From the NCBI GenBank assembly GCA_964019135.1, contig OZ025249.1, positions 30,393,759-30,457,758 of the forward strand: a DNA stretch of 64,000 bases. Reading direction: 5' to 3'. Below the pieces are notes generated by a model. That model was not told the DNA's origin. It worked only from the letters and a program-made list of their open reading frames with translations, and made no database searches. Positions 60,901 to 64,000 of the stretch are shown piece by piece. Position 1 is the first letter of the stretch. Every line of letters begins with the position of its first letter. A program made the position numbers and the translations under genes. The stretch comes from Arenicola marina. Taxonomy: Eukaryota > Annelida > Polychaeta > Arenicolidae.

Positions 60901-62015
60901 TCTCCGGGAATCAAGAAAACGCCACACGGATCCTAAGTAAGGAACAAACCCCATAACCCATCCATATGCTGAGCAGACAGTCCTTTATATATATCCACAT
61001 ACATATATGTCTCCATATCAGCGAGACTTGAGACTTGAGGTAGCATATGGACAACACAGCAATAGCTGTTAAAAACGATGAGGCCTCGTATTGCATATAA
61101 GAGCCACCTTGTGAGGTTGACTAAGAGCTACGGGGCTGTGGTTCCTTACCAGTTTTCTTGCCGCTGAGGGAGGAGAGCAGCTTCCAGATGAGCCAGGGTC
61201 CGCCAACGACCATCCCGAAGAAGAGGATGACGGGCCAGCTGGACCTGCCGGGGCCGCGTCCGTCCGCGCCGCCACCCTCGGCCAGCGCACTGAGTCCCTC
61301 CTGCACGGCGTCCTGCCACACCTCCTCGGCGTGGCCCGGCGCCCGCAGCCGCAGCAGCTCGAGCAGGCGGCGGTAGAGCCAGCGCAGCGTACGGATCACC
61401 GCCAGCGCCGAGAAGATCTGCGCCATGTGGGTCTTCATGCGCGTGAAGTGGTCGGCCACCCCGATGACGGCCCGGAACGAGTTGTAAACGGCGTAGAAGG
61501 TCGACTCGAGCATCATGGCCACGGAGCCCACCGCCTGCACGACGCTTTCGATCGAGCTGAAGGCCTGGCGAGAACTGTCCTCCGCCTGCTGAACGAAGCT
61601 GTTTGGGTTGTACCCCTCCGCGCCGGCCCTGCCGCCGTACATACCCCCGCCTCCGTACATGCCGCCGCCTCCGTACATACCGCCGCCTCCGTACATACCG
61701 CCGCCCCCGTACATACTGCTTCCGTACATACCCCCGCCCATGCCGCTACCGTAACCGCCGTAGCCGCTGTAACCCCCGCCGTAACTACCCAGTCCAGACC
61801 CGCCGTAACTACCCAGTCCAGACCCGCCGTAACTACCCAGTCCAGACCCGCCGTAACTACCCAGTCCACCCCCGCCGTAGCCTGCCAACCCTCCCCCTCC
61901 ATAGCCGGTGATGCCTTGCTGGGTGGGGCGGCTGGGGACGGCGGGTGGGCTCCGGGTCGCGGCCCCGCCTACAACCCCGCCGGAAGGCAAGGTGGACATA
62001 TCGGGAAGACTGGGA
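36941..62015 (-). CDS. PEX13: Peroxin-13 (5' end outside the window)
   Basis: Peroxisomal membrane protein of the docking/import pore; it binds PEX14 and PEX5. Exons on the minus strand: 62015-61150, 37858-37733 and 37446-36941 (stop), all with good splice sites and phase 1 joins. The first begins after an acceptor (ATTTTGCAG), so the start codon probably lies in an upstream exon; an in-frame ATG at 61999 exists. Order of parts: Pro/Ser-rich start, a Gly/Tyr region with repeats of GYGG, SYGGSGLG and MYGGGG, the conserved NSFVQQAEDSSRQAFSSIES block, a helical region (YAVYNSFRAVIG), a membrane segment WPVILFFGMVVGGPWLIW, an SH3 domain split over the last two exons (AEHDFEGEADGELSFRRG, GWLLA, GIIPANYIKILGKRKGR), then a Gln-rich tail. 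At least 498 residues, longer than human (403), owing to the Gly/Tyr region and the tail. The intron 37859-61149 is 23.3 kb and contains a nested sulfotransferase gene. Confidence 0.95.
38165..40455. repeat. Minisatellite, 60-bp unit, about 38 copies
   Basis: Unit of 60 bp containing GAGACCGTGGTGCCACAGCT, CGCAGCACCACGGCCCTCTA and CACCTCTCAGGCCAGCCACA. Recurrent alternatives are GAGAACGTGGTG, ACGACCCTCTACGCCTCTCA and CAGGCAGTCACAGAG (a shortened unit). Because 60 is a multiple of 3, frames stay open until small indels shift them. It begins about 310 bp inside the large PEX13 intron, next to the SH3-encoding exon. Confidence 0.95.
40456..41151. other. PEX13 intron sequence
   Basis: Starts with a patch of diverged ATTACGATTACAA-like short repeats (40475-40580). 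Nothing else recognised. Confidence 0.4.
41152..41330 (+). promoter_or_regulatory. Promoter-like segment: CCAAT box and TATA box
   Basis: ATTGACCAATCAG (41152-41164, NF-Y type CCAAT) is followed 82 bases later by TATAAATA (41243-41250) and, at the right distance, by a CTAACTCC start-like sequence near 41270. An upstream GC hairpin (GCCGCC...GGCGGC, about 41109-41127) precedes it. The first ATG downstream (41272) opens only 16 codons, so no product can be named. It may be an orphan promoter, a pseudogene remnant or chance. Confidence 0.3.
41331..44639. other. GC/C-rich low-complexity part of the PEX13 intron
   Basis: Long C-rich stretches with many CCCACCC-type runs. Two local duplications are visible: a block ATTCGAATCATAACACCATT near 41649 and again near 42300, and a block CCCGCCAAGGCACGT near 43460 and again near 43530. 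Many open frames on both strands follow from the skewed composition and carry no domain. A tRNA-box-A-like stretch (CTGGTTAGAGCGCTCG, about 44617) could be a SINE relic. Confidence 0.5.
44640..46030. repeat. Minisatellite, 53-bp unit with CRE palindromes, about 26 copies
   Basis: The unit contains TCTCGGACATAATCACTCCC, TGTAGGTCACCTGGTCATCC and ACGTGACGTCATT. By eye about 19 units keep the perfect palindrome TGACGTCA, the CREB/ATF consensus. Roughly half of these are preceded so as to form CACGTGACGTCA, an overlapping E-box. Each unit also carries AGGTCA, a nuclear-receptor half-site. Units with TAGGTCATTT or GCGTCATTT instead have lost the palindrome. The array lies in the PEX13 intron about 3.8 kb upstream of the sulfotransferase start codon. 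Confidence 0.92.
46031..46770. other. PEX13 intron sequence, nothing recognised
   Basis: No gene or repeat recognised apart from a poly-A run near 46455. Confidence 0.4.
46771..47165. mobile_element. Inverted-repeat element bounded by TTAA
   Basis: Terminal inverted repeats of about 37 bp, TTAAAGTTGCATGTCGAG continuing to CGCCAAAAC, at both ends with one or two mismatches. TTAA at each end could be a piggyBac-type target duplication, although the next bases do not match the usual piggyBac ends, so the family is open. A decayed copy lies at 699-1050. No coding frame in 395 bp. Confidence 0.7.
47190..47395 (-). repeat. Dispersed repeat, inverted relative of 31782-31995
   Basis: Reads on the minus strand with the same ordered blocks as 31782-31995 (GTGGCATATCATTCGGTTGC, TTTTTATAACATTTTGACGT, TTTTGTTGAAATCGGCA). 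It starts 25 bases after the inverted-repeat element, so both may be parts of one composite insertion. Confidence 0.55.
47396..48617. other. GC-rich, CpG-containing region upstream of the sulfotransferase
   Basis: From about 47760 the sequence is strongly GC-rich, with G runs (47815-47860) and C runs (48030-48065). Open frames on both strands here are composition artefacts without domains. This may be part of a CpG-island-like promoter zone for the sulfotransferase gene. Confidence 0.35.
48618..49100. repeat. Minisatellite, 34-bp unit, about 14 copies
   Basis: The unit contains GACCAGCGGTCAGTCAGCCC and CAGTGTGTGGGGGA; variants are GGCCAGTCAG, CAGGCCCAG and CAGGTCCAG. The unit length is not a multiple of 3 and there is no stop in the unit, so all three plus-strand frames are open. 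G runs repeat every 34 bp on the plus strand. It ends about 700 bp before the sulfotransferase start codon. Confidence 0.92.
49101..49807 (+). promoter_or_regulatory. Probable promoter/5' UTR of the sulfotransferase gene
   Basis: Purine-rich, then GC-rich. Contains GGGA repeats (49330-49348) and a GGC/AGC triplet stretch (49462-49508). An in-frame stop lies at 49736-49738, so translation most likely starts at the ATG at 49808. No TATA box was identified. The role is inferred from position only. Confidence 0.35.
49808..57950 (+). CDS. Cytosolic-type sulfotransferase with long N-terminal extension
   Basis: Transfers sulfonate from PAPS to an acceptor such as an alcohol, phenol or amine; the acceptor cannot be predicted. 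Two exons: 49808-50645 and 57217-57950 (TAA). They join in phase inside the PAPS-binding loop to give YPKSGTTW (residues 276-283). The product is 523 residues; usual cytosolic SULTs have about 300. Other signatures: KSHERF with the catalytic-type His (332), RNPKDVAVSYFNFYR (354 on, 3'-phosphate binding), RRGQVGDWQNYF (481 on, PAPS/adenine loop). The first about 200 residues are low-complexity and predicted disordered: a run of nine Gly, Ser/Arg/Asp-rich stretches, and five tandem copies of an 8-residue unit like CRSQGDKD. No signal peptide or membrane anchor is evident. The start ATG has A at -3 and an upstream in-frame stop. Coding exons are GC-rich against an AT-rich surround. The gene lies in the 23 kb PEX13 intron on the opposite strand. 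Confidence 0.9.
51017..51302 (+). mobile_element. tRNA-derived SINE, family A, with 13-bp target duplication
   Basis: Flanked by a perfect 13-bp direct repeat ATCATCTATACCA (51004-51016 and 51303-51315). The head carries box A (GATAGCTCAGTCGCTTAGAG) and a box-B-like GGTTCGCCC followed by a C run. The body holds ATCCCATGTCTTTCTAGTCA, and the 3' tail ends in repeated CAAC. The same body occurs at 27985-28172. The intact duplication suggests a fairly recent LINE-driven insertion, into the sulfotransferase intron. Confidence 0.88.
51660..52537. repeat. Minisatellite, 15-bp unit, about 58 copies
   Basis: Unit GTGTGTGGCGGCCCC, interrupted by a shorter GTGGCCCC unit at intervals, with GGTCCC, GGCACC and CCAATG variants. 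Very GC-rich. Open frames on both strands follow from the 15-bp period. It lies in the single sulfotransferase intron. A small isolated block of the same repeat is at 55121-55172. Confidence 0.95.
52538..52722. repeat. Tandem repeat, alternating 41/45-bp units, about 4.5 copies
   Basis: Units built of ATCCAGCCACTGACGGATGG, GGACAGACCACGTGCGG; every second unit has an extra ATAG, giving an 86-bp higher-order unit. Each unit carries CACGTG. It directly abuts the 15-bp array. Confidence 0.9.
52723..54772. other. Sulfotransferase intron, nothing recognised
   Basis: Antisense frames near 53088-53429 and 53679-54089 and a plus-strand frame at 53692-54102 show no known domain and no splice context. 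Confidence 0.4.
54773..54998. repeat. Tandem repeat, about 77-bp unit, three copies
   Basis: Three units starting GTGCCTTCACACTT, continuing GTGCAAGACTGGCGCA and ending CCTATAATACCAA, with small indels. Confidence 0.85.
55121..55172. repeat. Isolated block of the 15-bp GTGTGTGGCGGCCCC repeat
   Basis: About three units (GTGTGGCGGCCCCGTG, with the shorter GTGGCCCC unit and a GGTCCC variant) lie 2.6 kb from the main array in otherwise unrelated AT-rich sequence. Confidence 0.9.
55173..55850. other. Sulfotransferase intron, nothing recognised
   Basis: No gene, repeat or RNA element seen. Confidence 0.4.
55851..57070. repeat. Minisatellite, 28-bp unit, about 44 copies
   Basis: Core unit AGGTCACCCCGTTATCATTG plus TTTAATAC, some units 26-27 bp by loss of C. 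Edge units differ: on the left AGGTTACTAAGTGATCATTG, and at both margins forms with CACGTG(G/A)TCATTGTTTA. It ends about 145 bp before the second sulfotransferase exon. Each core unit includes ATTGTT (SOX-type core) and AGGTCA. Confidence 0.93.
57951..58784. other. 3' flank of the sulfotransferase gene
   Basis: AT-rich after a C run. AATAAA-like sequences (ATAATAAAATATAAA, near 58122-58137) lie about 175 bases after the stop and could be the polyadenylation signal. Nothing else recognised. Confidence 0.4.
58785..60870. repeat. Minisatellite, 45-bp unit, about 46 copies
   Basis: The unit contains AACACCACAGTAACTGGTCA, GGTCTGGGGTACAAACCAGG and GTCAA. Subtypes alternate: ACTGGTCAGG/AGTGGTTAGG, CACCACAG/CACGGCAG/CACGACAG, GGTACAAACT. 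An odd two-unit block with CACCTTATTA and GGGGTTCCATCCAGGG occurs twice (about 58985-59060 and 59415-59490), showing duplication of larger segments. It ends about 280 bp from the PEX13 exon at 61150. Confidence 0.95.
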
Positions 62016-64000
62016 CTGCAAAATACAATAAAAAGAGGTGATCAGGTGATCGCTCAATACATTTTATGTACATGTATATGCATAAACATTCTTTCAACAA
62101 TAATCAATATTGATATTACATATAGTTATACTATACAGGGCCCCTAGGATCATATTACACACGTGACACATTTAGTCTAACATTAATCAAGGAGTAAATA
62201 AATATGACACAGTGAGGGACGAGTGGTGACAGGTGAGCAGAGGCATAGCAGAATCAGATTACCCAGAATTGTTTTTTTAACTAACTTTAACTGCTAGTAT
62301 CCACAAAAAATGAGGTGCCAAAATTTACACATATATATACATAACAGATAGGCAGTTACACAGCAGTTCTTATCCACTACCAATTAGGAAAAAATGTCTC
62401 TTATAGGAAGGGCCCCCCATATCTCTGTGGACAGCCATTCGAAACACAACAAGAGCAGTGCTCTGTTATTTTAGAAGCATTTTGCATTATATATTATTTT
62501 GTATCACAAATTAATAGTCTATATGAAAATATTATCCTAAGCAAAAAATGTTCTTTTGATCAAAGCAATATAACTAATGACATTATATAATATAGGCTGT
62601 CAAAATGATAGTTAGAGCCACTGCAAAAACCTTGATTTCTGAGAAATACTTCAGTATCTGTGTGGACTGAAATATAACAGCTTGTCCTCCCTGCTACCTC
62701 AATATATATCATGTGAACCTCCTTAGCTCAGTTGTTAAGCAGGGAGAGCTGCAGATCAACAGGCCATAGATTCCAACCCTGGCACTTGCATCTGGTTTCA
62801 TCCATCCCCATTGCATTGTCAAGGAGGTGTCTAAGCCCAATTTAGCCTATTAATTGACATATATATATGTAAATCAGCGAGAACCTGATAACAGGAAAGA
62901 AAATTACTGAGCATGTTTGTATTTAAAGCATAGACTGACCCAAATCCCAAAAATTTTAAATATGAGATATCTTAATTATTAAAACTATGGGTAAGTAGAA
63001 TTTAGACCTGAATATTCATGCAGGTCTCTAGCTAATATCCTGTTAGTTGGTTCGGCCACTGTTGCATGAGTGGATATTGTCTCCCCAAGCTTTGATTTAT
63101 TTCAAAGAAGAAAATGTTATTTCATAATACATGTTGAGTCCAGATGTATCAGGAGTTCTGAGTTTACATGTTATCCCTTTTCCAACTGTCTTATGACAGT
63201 TAAAGCATCTTGTTTTCAGGCTAGGGCTAGTCACATATGAGGCAGTCATTGCTCTGCGCCATATGCAGGTGTTGTGTCATTTTGTATTTGGTCATTCTTC
63301 ACTAGTAGCTTTTGCCAGGTAGGGTTGCATTTCAATCAGATGTCAATGGCTGCATGTACGTAGGTATATGTTACGACCCAAAACGTCCATGATGAAAAAT
63401 ATTGTACCACACAGCTACGTCATCTAGGAGTAAATATACAGTTTCACACTGTGCATTGGCTATTGATGGGTGAAATAAATATATGTCAGTAACTCTTTAG
63501 TTTCAGATATATATAAGTGCTTTTATAAATGATAAATGAATAAATGATATCACCTCCCCTACTGCATGCCTCCATGCATGTTTATCTCTTAATTGGAACC
63601 TTCAACTCCTAGAAACCTTAGATTTTCTTATTTTCCTACACTTTAATTCTAAAATTTTCAGCCTTCAATAGGTCATTAATCATCAATCAATCCTTTCTTT
63701 AGCCCCAAGTGGCGCAGGCCTATCTCTTTTAGAAATGTCATACAGAGTTATGTGAGCGATAACCAGGATGGTTGAAGTCACACTTAGCACCTATATTTCA
63801 TTCTACCATGTAAGGTCTGATATTTTTTTACCAGGACATAAATCTCTCAACGTTTTAGGTTTTAACAGATGTACAATAAGCTATAAAGCAAATAGTATTT
63901 TTTGATGAATGTGCATGTATGCAATTTCTCCACTTGATTGGTAATAGATTGCAGCTATCTGCTCTTTCGATAAAGAACAAAATAACAAAAGTAAATTATA
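62016..64000. other. PEX13 upstream intron or flank
   Basis: AT-rich. The expected upstream PEX13 exon (start codon, Pro-rich, ending with two bases of a codon) was searched for on the minus strand and not found, so it probably lies beyond the window. Contains a SINE at 62715-62880; otherwise nothing seen. Confidence 0.4.
62715..62880 (+). mobile_element. tRNA-derived SINE, family B
   Basis: Head with box A (CCTTAGCTCAGTTGTTAAGC) and box-B-like GATTCCAACCC, then a body shared with the ELOC-intron SINE (CCTGGCAC, CATCTGGT, CCCATTGCATTGTC, ATTTAGCCT). Confidence 0.55.

Overview
This is a window from an animal nuclear genome. Genes are split by many GT-AG introns, the non-coding background is AT-rich, and tRNA-derived SINEs, small inverted-repeat elements and very many minisatellites lie between exons. 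The conserved proteins are clearly metazoan. I cannot name the species. A marine invertebrate (non-vertebrate deuterostome or lophotrochozoan) fits best, but that is inference.

Layout: (1) 0-5.8 kb is gene-poor and holds old inverted-repeat elements and one doubtful minus-strand exon. (2) 5.8-17.1 kb is RNASEH1 (plus strand), seven exons in the window, first exon(s) not found; a 3 kb array of a 59-bp repeat sits in one intron. (3) 18.9-22.9 kb is a double minisatellite, an 18-bp array passing into a 22-bp array. (4) 24.8-26.4 kb is ELOC (elongin C, minus strand), three coding exons. (5) 26.5-32.4 kb is rich in mobile elements, including two foldback elements (one with a 9-bp target duplication), and may hold a very small minus-strand gene. 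(6) 33.0-35.2 kb is RPS7 (plus strand), complete in six coding exons. (7) 36.9-62.0 kb is PEX13 (minus strand), three exons in the window, with an intron of about 23.3 kb. Inside that intron, on the opposite strand, lies a complete two-exon cytosolic-type sulfotransferase gene (49.8-58.0 kb) with an unusual N-terminal extension, plus six large minisatellite arrays. (8) 62.0-64.0 kb is AT-rich flank with one SINE.

The genes are unrelated housekeeping functions: removal of RNA:DNA hybrids, a ubiquitin-ligase adaptor/transcription elongation factor, a small-subunit ribosomal protein, peroxisomal import and sulfonation. They do not form a pathway. RNASEH1 and RPS7 are also neighbours in human (2p25), so their proximity may be ancient linkage.

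The most striking property is tandem-repeat load: nine large arrays with periods 59, 18, 22, 60, 53, 34, 15, 28 and 45 bp cover roughly 15 kb, about a quarter of the window. Very long open frames across these arrays follow from stop-free repeat units and are not credible genes. I found no convincing new multi-gene system. The best leads are the nested sulfotransferase with its long N-terminal region, the enlarged RNase H1 linker, the array of CRE-like palindromes, a hairpin with a let-7-like seed, and the Mutator-like foldback elements.
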